From Trebonia sp. (GTDB taxonomy: Bacteria; Actinomycetota; Actinomycetes; Streptosporangiales; Streptosporangiaceae), in the NCBI GenBank assembly GCA_030038035.1, contig JASHPP010000229.1, forward strand, positions 1 through 21,753: a DNA stretch of 21,753 nt. The letters are read 5' to 3'. Of the stretch, positions 8,223 to 14,943 are shown one piece after another. Each line of letters begins with the position of its first letter. The first letter of the stretch is position 1. Under the pieces are notes generated by a model. The model searched no databases. It saw only the letters and a program-made list of their open reading frames with translations, and was not told where the DNA came from. The position numbers were made by a program, and so were the translations under genes.

Positions 8223-8262
8223 GGGTCATAGGTGGTCATATAGAGCACCAACGACCCATGAT
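8218..8262. repeat. Stepped inverted repeat (10 + 4 bp stems)
   Basis: ATCATGGGTC (8218-8227) is perfectly inverted at 8253-8262. Inside, GGTG (8231-8234) pairs with CACC (8246-8249), with a symmetrical 3/3 internal loop and an 11-base apical loop. GGTCATA also occurs directly repeated (8224-8230, 8234-8240). It could be an operator, a transcript hairpin or a relic element end. Confidence 0.6.
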
Positions 8263-8376
8263 GAGGCCGCCCATACCCCGCGAGCGGGGGCGTGGCCGGG
8301 GCTCCTGGTCGGCTGGAGATTCGATTTATGCACTTGCACCCAGGCTGAACAGCTACGCCCCGGGCGCGCGCCCTCG

Positions 8377-8660
8377 TTATCCCGGAATGAGCCAGTGGAG
8401 CCAGGTGCCGTGGCTGTCGGTGAGGGCAACCGTGCCGAGGCCGTCCTGCATAAGCGCGAAGCAGTGATGGCGATCCGCGGCGCCTGGTGCGGCGCCGATG
8501 GCGCCCGCGTCTCCTGCTGCGGGCAGGCCGGGTCGCCGGAGCGCGGTACCCGGCCGCCGGGCAGGGTGTGCCGCAGCGCGAGGTAGCTGATCTCGTGCTC
8601 CCGGCGCTCATGGTAAAGAAAGGTCAGCGCCCCGGCGGGGCAGGCTTGGTGGCCGGGCAG
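8377..8660 (-). pseudogene. Second frameshifted coding remnant, family not recognised
   Basis: One minus-strand frame reads ACPAGALTFLYHERREHE and ISYLALRHTLPGGRVPRSGD with strong G/C third positions. Near 8511 a different frame takes over and reads DRHHCFALMQDGLGTVAL and TDSHGTWLHWLIPG, ending in TAA at 8377-8379. The smooth protein-like character on both sides of the switch suggests one gene broken by a single frameshift. The upstream boundary is unclear and no plausible start with a ribosome-binding site is visible. I do not recognise the family. Confidence 0.35.
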
Positions 8661-8727
8661 GGTGGCGGCCGGCCGGCGGCTGTGGCCGTGCCTGGTGCCT
8701 TCGGCCGCTGCCCCGGCCTGCCTGACT

Positions 8728-8782
8728 GGGCCGGCTGCGCCAACGGCCCGGCCGTATCGGGCCGGCTGCGCCAACGGCCCGG
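8728..8782 (-). terminator. Two tandem identical hairpins downstream of the MMPL gene
   Basis: A 24-base unit occurs at 8728-8751 and again at 8759-8782 (31-base period). Each copy has GGGCCG and CGGCCC arms around a 10-base loop. They lie 85-140 bases past the end of the minus-strand MMPL gene, so tandem intrinsic-type termination without a U-tract is plausible. Confidence 0.45.
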
Positions 8783-8867
8783 TTGCCTTCACTCCCGGCA
8801 GTGGGTCTAGCCCCGTGTGCGGTGCCCGGTTGGCTTGCGCGCGCCGGCGGCCGGTGCGCGTCCGTTG

Positions 8868-11135
8868 TCAGGCCAGTGGCCGGATTTGGCGTCTGGAGTC
8901 ATGCTCCGACCGCGTCTTTCCTGGATCCCTGTCGTGGCGGGCAGGCCGGTCAGGCACGGTTGCCGGTTCGCTTTCTGTGTGCAGGGCCGTGTGCAGGGCC
9001 GGTGCGCGCAGGGCCGGCAGCAAGCGGCCGAGCCAGCCGGGGAGCCACCAGTTGGCCCGCCCGAACAGGTGCATGAGCGCCGGTACGAGGGCGGTGCGGA
9101 CGACGAAGGCGTCGATGATGACCGCTGCGGCGAGGCCGGCTCCGAATTGCTGGATGATGATGTTGCCGCCACGCACGAATGACAGGAACACCAAGATCAT
9201 GATGCTGGCCGCGGCCGTGATCACCCGGCCGGTCACCGCCTGCCCGCCGGTGACCGCCTGCCGGTTGTCCCCGGTGCGGACCCACTGCTCGTGGATGCGG
9301 CTGACGAGGAACACCTCGTAGTCCGTGGACAACCCGAACAGGACCGAGAACATGATCACCGGCAGGAACACCTCGACCGGTGCGGTGCCGCCGATGCCGA
9401 GGAGCGACGAGCCCCACCCCCACCCGAATACTGCGTTCGTCACCCCGAGGGCGGCCCCGACCGACAGCAGGTTCATCACCGCGGCCATCGCCGGGATTAC
9501 CAGGCTGCGAAAGACGAGCATCAGCAGCAGGAACGCCAGGATCACGACGATCGCGATGAACAAGGGGAGCTTGCCGGCGAGGTCGGCGGAGAAGTCGACC
9601 TGGGCGGCGGTTACCCCGCCGATCAGCACGTTCAGGCCACTGCCGGCCTCGACCTGCGGTACTACCCGGCTGCGGAGCTGGCCGAGCAGCGCGGCGGTCT
9701 GGGCCGCCTGCGGGGCGGTGGCCGGGTAGAGCACCGCGACCGCGGCGGTGCCTGCGGGGCTCACCTGCACAGAGGTCGCGGCCACGATCCCCGGCTGGCG
9801 GGCCACGGCTTCGGCGACCCGTGCGAAGGCGGCCTCGTCCGCCGGCCTTGGGAGCGCGGCGACCAGCTCGAACGGCCCGTTGAACCCCGGTCCGAAGCCC
9901 TCGGCGAGCAGGTCGTAGGCCTGCCGGGTCGTCGACGACGCGGGGTCGGTGCCCGCGTCGTCAAGGCCGAGCCGCAGGGTGAACACCGGGAGGGCGACGG
10001 CGATCACCACCAGCAGGCCGGCGGCCGCCGCCAGCGCGCTGCAGCGCTCGATCGACCGCGACCACCGGTACCACCAGCCGGAGGCGGTCGCCTCGGCCTG
10101 CGGGCCGGTCTCGCGGACCCGCCGGCGTTGCCCGCGGCTGAGCACCCTGGGCCCGATGAAGCCAAGCAGCGCCGGGAGCAGGGTGAGCGAGGCCAGCATG
10201 GTCAGCAGGACGGTAACTGCCGCCGCGGCCGCCGCGCCGTAGAGGAACGAGATCCCGACCGCGAACTGGCCGAGCAGCGCGATCGCCACGGTGAGCCCGG
10301 CAAAAAGCACCGCCCGCCCGGCGGTGCTGACCGCGTTCACCGCGGCGTCCTCGATGCCGGCTCCGGCCCGCACGGCGCCACGGTGGCGGGTGACGATGAA
10401 CAGGGCATAGTCGATCCCGACGCCGAGGCCGATCAGCACCCCCAGGATCGGGGCGAAACTGACGATGGACAGGACGTGGCTGAGCAGGCCGGTGATGCCG
10501 TAGCCGATGCCGATCGCGACCAGCGCGGTCACGATCGGGGTGATCGCGGCGAACAGCGCGCCGAACGCCACGCCGAGCACGATCAGGGCGAGGATCACCC
10601 CCAGGACGGTGCTGTGGGAGGACTGCTGCGGCCGGACGTTCTCGATTGCCTGGCCGGCGAGCTCGACGGTCAGGTTGGGCCCCCTGGCGGCCTGGGCGGT
10701 CCGGATCACCGCGTTGACCGCGCCGGCCGGAAGGTCATCGGCCTGGGCGTCGAAGTTGACGGTCGCGAAGGCGATCTTCCCGTCCCGGCTGACCTGGCTC
10801 GCGCCGCCCGGGCCGTAAGGGCTGGTCACACTGGCGACGCGGGGCAGCCTCTGCACCGCGGCCAGCATGGCTTCGACCTCGGCGCGCACCGGGCCGGACA
10901 GCACCGACCCGGTCCTCGCCTGGACCACGATCTGGTCGGCGTCACCCGAAGCGGCCGGGAAGTCGTGCTGCAGGATGGCCAGAGCCTGGGCCGAGGGGCT
11001 GTCCGGCACGGTGACGCTGGTGGCGTAGCTGATCCCGGCGGCCCGGCTCACGGCGGTGAACAGCACCAGCGCCAGCAGCCAGCCGGCGAGCACGAGCCTG
11101 CGGTGCCGGAAGCACCAGCGAGCCAAGCCGGCCAT
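8868..11135 (-). CDS. MMPL/RND-family membrane transporter
   Basis: A 755-residue inner-membrane exporter with the usual MmpL-type plan. TM1 is at ~12-32, followed by a periplasmic loop, a block of membrane segments, then a second half with the same order and a cytoplasmic tail of ~60 residues. The two Asp-Tyr pairs that carry protons in this family are present: GIDYALF (Asp242-Tyr243) and STDYEVF (Asp605-Tyr606). It probably exports a lipid, a hydrophobic drug or a toxic compound using the proton gradient; the substrate is unknown. The start ATG 11135 has GAAAGGGG before it and lies 49 bases after the TetR stop, so the pair forms one operon controlled by that regulator. Confidence 0.94.
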   Translation of the reverse strand: MAGLARWCFRHRRLVLAGWLLALVLFTAVSRAAGISYATSVTVPDSPSAQALAILQHDFPAASGDADQIVVQARTGSVLSGPVRAEVEAMLAAVQRLPRVASVTSPYGPGGASQVSRDGKIAFATVNFDAQADDLPAGAVNAVIRTAQAARGPNLTVELAGQAIENVRPQQSSHSTVLGVILALIVLGVAFGALFAAITPIVTALVAIGIGYGITGLLSHVLSIVSFAPILGVLIGLGVGIDYALFIVTRHRGAVRAGAGIEDAAVNAVSTAGRAVLFAGLTVAIALLGQFAVGISFLYGAAAAAAVTVLLTMLASLTLLPALLGFIGPRVLSRGQRRRVRETGPQAEATASGWWYRWSRSIERCSALAAAAGLLVVIAVALPVFTLRLGLDDAGTDPASSTTRQAYDLLAEGFGPGFNGPFELVAALPRPADEAAFARVAEAVARQPGIVAATSVQVSPAGTAAVAVLYPATAPQAAQTAALLGQLRSRVVPQVEAGSGLNVLIGGVTAAQVDFSADLAGKLPLFIAIVVILAFLLLMLVFRSLVIPAMAAVMNLLSVGAALGVTNAVFGWGWGSSLLGIGGTAPVEVFLPVIMFSVLFGLSTDYEVFLVSRIHEQWVRTGDNRQAVTGGQAVTGRVITAAASIMILVFLSFVRGGNIIIQQFGAGLAAAVIIDAFVVRTALVPALMHLFGRANWWLPGWLGRLLPALRAPALHTALHTESEPATVPDRPARHDRDPGKTRSEHDSRRQIRPLA

Positions 11136-11184
11136 CAGCAGCCCCTTTCCTGAATCCGGTGACGCAAGGCCTAGGTCCCTGGGT

Positions 11185-11904
11185 TCAGGGCCGGGCCGTC
11201 CCGGTCGTAGCCGTGTCGGGGACGAACGCCGCCAGCAGCAGCTCCCGCACCGTCGAACGGGCCTGCTGGTCGTCGATCGCGGCGGCGCTGGGATCGCGCT
11301 TGCGGTGCTGGGCGAACCAGGCGACGGACTCGGTCAGGAAGCGGGCGGCGATCCCCGGGTCGGCGAGCGGGCGCAGCCCCCCGGATGCGGCGCGGCTTGC
11401 CAGGAAGGCGGCCACCAGGCCGCTGAAGGCGCGCTTGCGATCGTTGACCGACTCCCGGCCCAGCCCGGGGTAGTCGCCGGCCAGGCTCTCGATCAGCAGC
11501 AGCAGCAGCCGGTTCTGCTCGATGAAGTCGTAGAGCTCGTCGATGATCCCGGCCAGCTCCGGCGCGGCGCCGCCGCCAGGCCCGCGCTCAAGCGCGCCGC
11601 GAAGCTGCGGGAAAGCCGCGCGCTCAGCCAGCCAGCCCCGGATCAGCTCCAGGCTGTGCCCCGCCCGCGGCGTGGCCAGCGGCACCACGGCCTCCAGGTC
11701 GGCGCCCTGGTCGATCGCGTAGCGGACCGCCAGCTCCAGCAGGGCCTCCTTGCTCTCGACGTACCGGTACAACAGCGCGTGGCTCAGCTCCAGCCGCTCG
11801 GCCACGTCGGTCATCAGCGTCCCGCGGTAGCCCTTGGCGATGAACACGTCACACGCGGCGCGGGCGATATCCCGCACCCGTCCCTGCGGCGTTCGGCGTG
11901 GCAT
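11185..11904 (-). CDS. TetR-family transcriptional repressor
   Basis: A 239-residue protein. The N-terminal helix-turn-helix (about residues 9-55: DIARAACDVFIAKGYRGTLM, DVAERLELSHALLYRYVESK) is typical of TetR. The remaining helical domain (ELIRGWLAERAAFPQLRGAL, IIDELYDFIEQNRLLLLLIE) is the ligand-binding and dimer part, with a conserved-looking aromatic and Leu-rich core. Its start ATG 11904 lies only 7 bases from a perfect 25-bp palindrome, which is very likely its own operator. It sits just ahead of the MMPL gene on the same strand and would repress that transporter until an inducer binds. Confidence 0.95.
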   Translation of the reverse strand: MPRRTPQGRVRDIARAACDVFIAKGYRGTLMTDVAERLELSHALLYRYVESKEALLELAVRYAIDQGADLEAVVPLATPRAGHSLELIRGWLAERAAFPQLRGALERGPGGGAAPELAGIIDELYDFIEQNRLLLLLIESLAGDYPGLGRESVNDRKRAFSGLVAAFLASRAASGGLRPLADPGIAARFLTESVAWFAQHRKRDPSAAAIDDQQARSTVRELLLAAFVPDTATTGTARP

Positions 11905-11910
11905 GCCAGA

Positions 11911-11938
11911 AGTATAACTGACTGAGTCAGTTATACAA
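11911..11938 (-). promoter_or_regulatory. TetR operator palindrome inside the TetR-MMPL promoter
   Basis: GTATAACTGACT (11912-11923) is the exact reverse complement of AGTCAGTTATAC (11925-11936), with a single central base. On the minus strand TTGTAT (-35, 11933-11938) and TATACT (-10, 11911-11916) are 16 bases apart. Initiation about 7 bases beyond the -10 falls at the A of the start codon (11904). The operator fills the core promoter, so repressor binding would exclude RNA polymerase, and the message would be leaderless. Confidence 0.8.
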
Positions 11939-12015
11939 GGACGCAGATCCCCCGGTCGGGGATGCCGTCGGCATATGGGCCTCCCCGGGCAATAAGTCGC
12001 TATTGCCCGTTTTAT
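11938..12015 (+). ncRNA. Candidate small structured RNA ending in an intrinsic terminator
   Basis: Three successive stems are visible on the plus strand: ATCCCC/GGGGAT (11947-11952 with 11958-11963), ATGCC/GGCAT (11962-11966 with 11970-11974, overlapping the first by two bases) and the terminator stem (11986-12009) followed by TTTTAT. No plus-strand gene ends here that would need the terminator. A start near 11938, from the plus-strand side of the palindromic operator, would give a ~75-base RNA divergent from tetR. The -35 on that side is poor, so this remains a hypothesis. Confidence 0.3.
11986..12015 (+). terminator. Intrinsic terminator with U-tract
   Basis: CGGGCAATA (11986-11994) pairs perfectly with TATTGCCCG (12001-12009) around a 6-base loop and is followed by TTTTAT. 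The T-run is only on the plus strand, so it acts on plus-strand transcripts, yet the nearest annotated gene upstream is on the minus strand. Confidence 0.6.
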
Positions 12016-12047
12016 GCGGTTTCCAGGCTGGTAAGGTCCCGGCGGCC

Positions 12048-12074
12048 ATTGTCGGTGGGGCCCCCACCGACAAT
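12048..12074. repeat. Perfect 27-bp palindrome (first of a tandem pair)
   Basis: ATTGTCGGTGGGG (12048-12060) is exactly inverted at 12062-12074 with one central base. With virtually no loop it is better suited as a protein-binding site than as an RNA hairpin, although a terminator cannot be excluded. Confidence 0.75.
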
Positions 12075-12079
12075 AGGGT

Positions 12080-12102
12080 TGGCGCTGGGGGCCCCACCGC
12101 CA
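12080..12102. repeat. Second palindrome of the tandem pair
   Basis: TGGCGCTGGGG (12080-12090) and CCCCACCGCCA (12092-12102) are inverted with one mismatch and one central base. It shares a GTGGGG-like/CCCCACCG core with the palindrome at 12048-12074, whose centre is 30 bases away (about three helical turns). Confidence 0.7.
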
Positions 12103-12211
12103 GCACGCGCGGCATCCGGGCCCGGCCGGACCCGGACCTCACGCGGGACAAACCATCTCAATCCGGACAATCATCGGGATGGACGCCCCGCGACACGCCC
12201 GAGGGCCCCGT

Positions 12212-12375
12212 GAAAGATCTAATTTTCCCGAACGGACAGTGCTGACTCCCGGCTCGCCTGGCTCCTGCGGCAGCGTGCCGGCAGATCCGCGGGAGCGGGC
12301 CGCCGGGGAGCAGGCCGCCGAGCCCGCCGGGGAGCAGGCCGCCGAGCAGGCCGACGTTCCGCGTGCCGCCGAACG
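12212..12375 (-). pseudogene. Decayed duplicate of the hypE 3' end and its downstream flank
   Basis: The minus strand reads FGGTRNVGLLGGLLPGG, then further Gly/Leu repeats, then GPLPRIC. This matches the HypE C-terminus in this same window (FGGTRIVDLLVGDPLPRIC). The similarity continues into the non-coding flank: CCCGAACGGACAGTGC is shared by 12227-12242 and 16850-16865, with CCGGCTCGCC following in both. In the relic the hypE stop codon has become CGG, and a 24-base unit is tandemly doubled (12301-12324, 12325-12348), expanding the Gly-Leu stretch. It cannot encode a working HypE. It lies in the same orientation as the intact gene. Confidence 0.7.
12301..12347. repeat. 24-bp tandem duplication inside the hypE relic
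   Basis: The 23-base run starting at 12301 is repeated from 12325 with a 24-base period. It accounts for most of the extra length of the relic relative to the intact hypE end. Confidence 0.8.
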
Positions 12376-12404
12376 ATCCCCCAGCTCAGGCCCCGCCAGG
12401 GCCG

Positions 12405-12530
12405 CTAGCCCAGGCAGGCGCCGATTCCGCTCAGCAGCAGCGCCTTGACGTCTGCTGGCGCGAAGGATGCGTGTACTCCGGCTCGGGCGGATCTCGTCGC
12501 GCGCTTCCCCGCCACCACCTCGGGGACCCG
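12405..12530 (-). pseudogene. Short coding-like tail, possible enzyme C-terminus
   Basis: The minus strand reads ARAGVHASFAPADVKALLL and then SGIGACLG before TAG at 12405-12407, with high G/C third positions. The ASFAPADVK stretch resembles the C-terminal region of adenosine deaminases, but this rests on memory of a short motif. No start or upstream domain is present, since the frame runs into the S9 peptidase stop region. If real it is a 3' remnant only. Confidence 0.25.
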
Positions 12531-12531
12531 G

Positions 12532-14610
12532 TCAGGTCAGCTCGTGCAGCAGGAAGGTGAGGATGTCCGTGGTCAGCTCGGCGTGCTGGGCAGCGGTGGA
12601 CCCGTAGCCGTGACCGGCGTCCGGGTCTACGCGGAGCAGGACAGGGCGGCCGGACGTGGTGGCCGCCTGTAGCCGGGCGGCCATCTTGGCGGGGTGCCAG
12701 ACCGCCACCCGCGGGTCGTTGAGGCCGGCGGTGAGCAGCACCGCCGGGTAGCGGGTGCCGTCCGTCACGTTCTGGTAGCAGTCGATGGCGAGCAGGTCAC
12801 GCAGCCCGGCTTCGGTGGCGGCGTCGCCGAACTCGCTGACGCTCCCCGCTCCCGTCGGCCGGGTCTTGTTCACCGAGGGCACCTCGAGCACGATCGCGCC
12901 GAACAGGTCGGGGCGCCGGACCAGCGCGCCGCCGACCGGTACCGCCCCGGCGCTGCCGCCCCGCCCGGCGAGCCGCCGCGCCGTGGTGTAGCCGTGCGCG
13001 ATGAGGTACTCGGCGCAATCGATGAAGTCGGTGATCGTGGTGATCTTGCGCGGCCCGCGGCCTGCCTCGTGCCATTCGCGGCCGAATTCGCCGCCGCCGC
13101 GCAGCCCCGCCTCCGCGAGGATGCCGCCGCGCTCGTACCAGGCCAGCATTTCCGGCGCGAACAGCCGGCCGGGCACGACGCCGAAAGAGCCGTAGCCGGT
13201 CAAGATCGCGGGGCTGGTCCCGTCGAGCCTGAGCCCGGAACGGTGGGTGACCCGCAGCGGGATCAGCGTGCCGTCGCGGGCGGGCACCCGCAGGTCAGCC
13301 GTGACGACGCCGCCGAAGCCAGCCGGCCGGGACGGCAGCCAGCCGGTGCCGGCGACGGCGCCAGCCGAGTACTTGTACACCCGCGGCGGGGAGGTCCGCG
13401 AGCCGAGCGTGAGGAACACCTCGGGCCGCGACGGGTGGACCGCCCACCCATCCAGCACGCCGTTGACGGGCAGCGGCACATCCGCGGATTTCCCCCCGGC
13501 CACCGGTACCCGGCGCAGCCGGCTCAGCCCGGCGTCGCGCTCGTGCACCAGCAGGTCATCGCCGGCCACGCGGACCGCCACCACGGCGCGCTCCCCCGCG
13601 GGCAGCACGGTCACCGCGGTGAAATCCGCGAGCGATACCCGGTCCACCCTCAGCCGTGGCGCGCCGCGGTGGGTGACCAGGTACATGTCGTCGCCATGCA
13701 GCGCGTACGACACGACGCCGTCGGATGCCCCGGCCACCAGCCGCCAGGGGCAGGCCCGCGGATCGGCGAGAGCGGCGCGCGGCGCCACGTAGAACGAGCA
13801 GTCCGCCAGGTCATCGCCGACCGGGATGGTCAGCGTGCCGTGCGCGATGACGGCGACCATCCAGTCCGAGCCGGGCGGAGCGAACACGAGCGGCCGGTCG
13901 GCCGGTGACAGCGTCACCGCCGGATTGAGACCGCGGGCCAGCACCACGAGGTCGTCTTCGGCCGGGGTACCCACCCGGTGCAGGCAGGCGCGGCTGTCCC
14001 GCCGCCGGTGCGCCGGCGCACCCGGCTCCTGGTCCAGATAGCGATGGCACAGCAGCGCGTCGCCCCCGGGCAGCCAGCTCACCGCCCCGAGGAACGCACC
14101 GGTGACGGCGTCGGGCAGCAGCTCACCGGCGTCTGTGTCGAGCACCCGCAGCGTGCTCTGCTCCGAGCCGCCTCGGGACAGTCCGCAGGCGACAAGGCGC
14201 GCATCCGGGGAGGGAACGAACCAGTCCAGGTTCCAGTGCCCGGCACCGGTGAGCACGGAGGGGTCGAGCACGACCTGCTCGTCCATCATCAGCACGGGGA
14301 CGCCGCCGCCGGGCGGATGGCGCAGGAAGAACATCCGCTCGCCCGCCGGGGTGAACGCCGAATCCGCCGCGGCGGCTGAGGCAAGCGCGGTAACCCGGGC
14401 CAGCAGCGCCGCACGCCCCGGTAGGGCCGCCAGCGCGGCGGCGGCGTGCGCCCCCTGACCGGCCAGCCAGTCGGCTAGCTCCTGATCCTCGGCTTCCATC
14501 CAGCGGTACGGGTCGGAGATTGAAATGCCAAACCGTTCCTCGCGGACCACCTCGATCCGCGCCGCCGGCGGCACGGCCGCGGCGTCGCGAGCCGGCCCGG
14601 AAGGTCGCAT
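12532..14610 (-). CDS. Prolyl oligopeptidase family (S9A) serine peptidase
   Basis: A 692-residue protein, normal for the family, with no signal peptide, so probably cytoplasmic. The N-terminus has the family signature DPYRWMEAEDQE…WLAGQ. The middle is a propeller with repeated hydrophobic-strand units, and residues ~430-692 form the alpha/beta-hydrolase domain. The triad is complete: Ser553 in GRGGSAGA, Asp632 in GLNDPRV and His667 in DAGHGYGS. The serine motif is GGSAGA rather than the commoner GGSNGG. It should cut short peptides after proline, or possibly another residue. It stands alone: both neighbours on its strand are separated by relic-rich DNA. Confidence 0.94.
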   Translation of the reverse strand: MRPSGPARDAAAVPPAARIEVVREERFGISISDPYRWMEAEDQELADWLAGQGAHAAAALAALPGRAALLARVTALASAAAADSAFTPAGERMFFLRHPPGGGVPVLMMDEQVVLDPSVLTGAGHWNLDWFVPSPDARLVACGLSRGGSEQSTLRVLDTDAGELLPDAVTGAFLGAVSWLPGGDALLCHRYLDQEPGAPAHRRRDSRACLHRVGTPAEDDLVVLARGLNPAVTLSPADRPLVFAPPGSDWMVAVIAHGTLTIPVGDDLADCSFYVAPRAALADPRACPWRLVAGASDGVVSYALHGDDMYLVTHRGAPRLRVDRVSLADFTAVTVLPAGERAVVAVRVAGDDLLVHERDAGLSRLRRVPVAGGKSADVPLPVNGVLDGWAVHPSRPEVFLTLGSRTSPPRVYKYSAGAVAGTGWLPSRPAGFGGVVTADLRVPARDGTLIPLRVTHRSGLRLDGTSPAILTGYGSFGVVPGRLFAPEMLAWYERGGILAEAGLRGGGEFGREWHEAGRGPRKITTITDFIDCAEYLIAHGYTTARRLAGRGGSAGAVPVGGALVRRPDLFGAIVLEVPSVNKTRPTGAGSVSEFGDAATEAGLRDLLAIDCYQNVTDGTRYPAVLLTAGLNDPRVAVWHPAKMAARLQAATTSGRPVLLRVDPDAGHGYGSTAAQHAELTTDILTFLLHELT

Positions 14611-14671
14611 AGCGCCATGCTAGGGACCGGTGCGACGCTGCGACACCGACGGTGCGAGCTGCCCTGCTGCC

Positions 14672-14842
14672 TCAGCCGAGTTCGGCCTGCAGGATCTCGG
14701 CCAGTGTCTCGCCCGCGCCGACGTCCAGGTCGATGCCGCGAAGCGCCCGGACCAGGCCTTCACCCGTGCCGTATTCCTTGCGCAGCCCACGGGTGCGCAG
14801 CACCGGTGAGCCCCTTCTGAGATGCTCGGTGTTCTGTCGCAT
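14672..14842 (-). pseudogene. N-terminal remnant of an ABC transporter ATP-binding protein
   Basis: A 56-residue frame reads VLRTRGLRKEYGTGEGLVRA and LRGIDLDVGAGETLA, the standard opening of a MacB/LolD-type ABC ATPase just before the Walker A loop. Where MGPSGCGKST should follow, the sequence instead jumps to EILQAELG and a TGA stop, so Walker A, signature and Walker B are all missing. This looks like an internal deletion joining the gene start to a later piece. No ribosome-binding site is clear. It is not a working ATPase. Confidence 0.7.
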
Positions 14843-14887
14843 GCCGACAGGATGACGACTGCGCGTGAGCGCGGGAATCCGGAATTC

Positions 14888-14925
14888 CCTGATCTGGCCC
14901 CTGCTTCCCCTGGCCGGAAATCAGG
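14888..14925 (-). terminator. Imperfect hairpin after the propeller gene
   Basis: CCTGAT (14888-14893) pairs with ATCAGG (14920-14925), with an inner GGCC/GGCC pairing. It lies about 20 bases past the minus-strand stop at 14944. There is no T-run, which is common for actinobacterial terminators. Confidence 0.35.
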
Positions 14926-14943
14926 CAGGCCCCGCAGGTGTGG

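Larger units (their letters stand above)
7865..8867. other. Gene-poor decayed region between S53 peptidase and MMPL operon
   Basis: About 1 kb with no intact gene I can support. Overlapping open frames on both strands are mostly noise, but two minus-strand stretches (7865-8222 and 8377-8660) look like frameshifted coding remnants. The region also holds a 45-base stepped inverted repeat and two tandem hairpins, listed separately. Confidence 0.5.
11937..12531. other. Intergenic region between TetR operator and S9 peptidase gene
   Basis: About 595 bases with no intact gene. From left to right it holds a hairpin-rich stretch ending in an intrinsic terminator (candidate small RNA), two tandem palindromes (12048-12102), a decayed copy of the hypE 3' end (12212-12375), and a short coding-like tail (12405-12530). 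The number of relics suggests past rearrangement. Confidence 0.6.
14611..14943. other. Intergenic region with ABC-ATPase relic
   Basis: About 330 bases. It holds a 56-codon truncated ABC-transporter ATPase remnant (14672-14842, minus strand) and an imperfect hairpin (14888-14925) just beyond the stop of the propeller gene. Nothing else was seen. Confidence 0.6.

Noticed and set aside
8218..8262. Terminal inverted repeat of an insertion sequence
   Set aside because: No transposase, no second end and no target duplication were found; kept only as an unexplained inverted repeat.
9291..11153. 620-codon plus-strand open frame opposite the MMPL gene
   Set aside because: Low-complexity Gln/His/Arg/Gly-rich product; the minus strand carries a normal 755-residue transporter.
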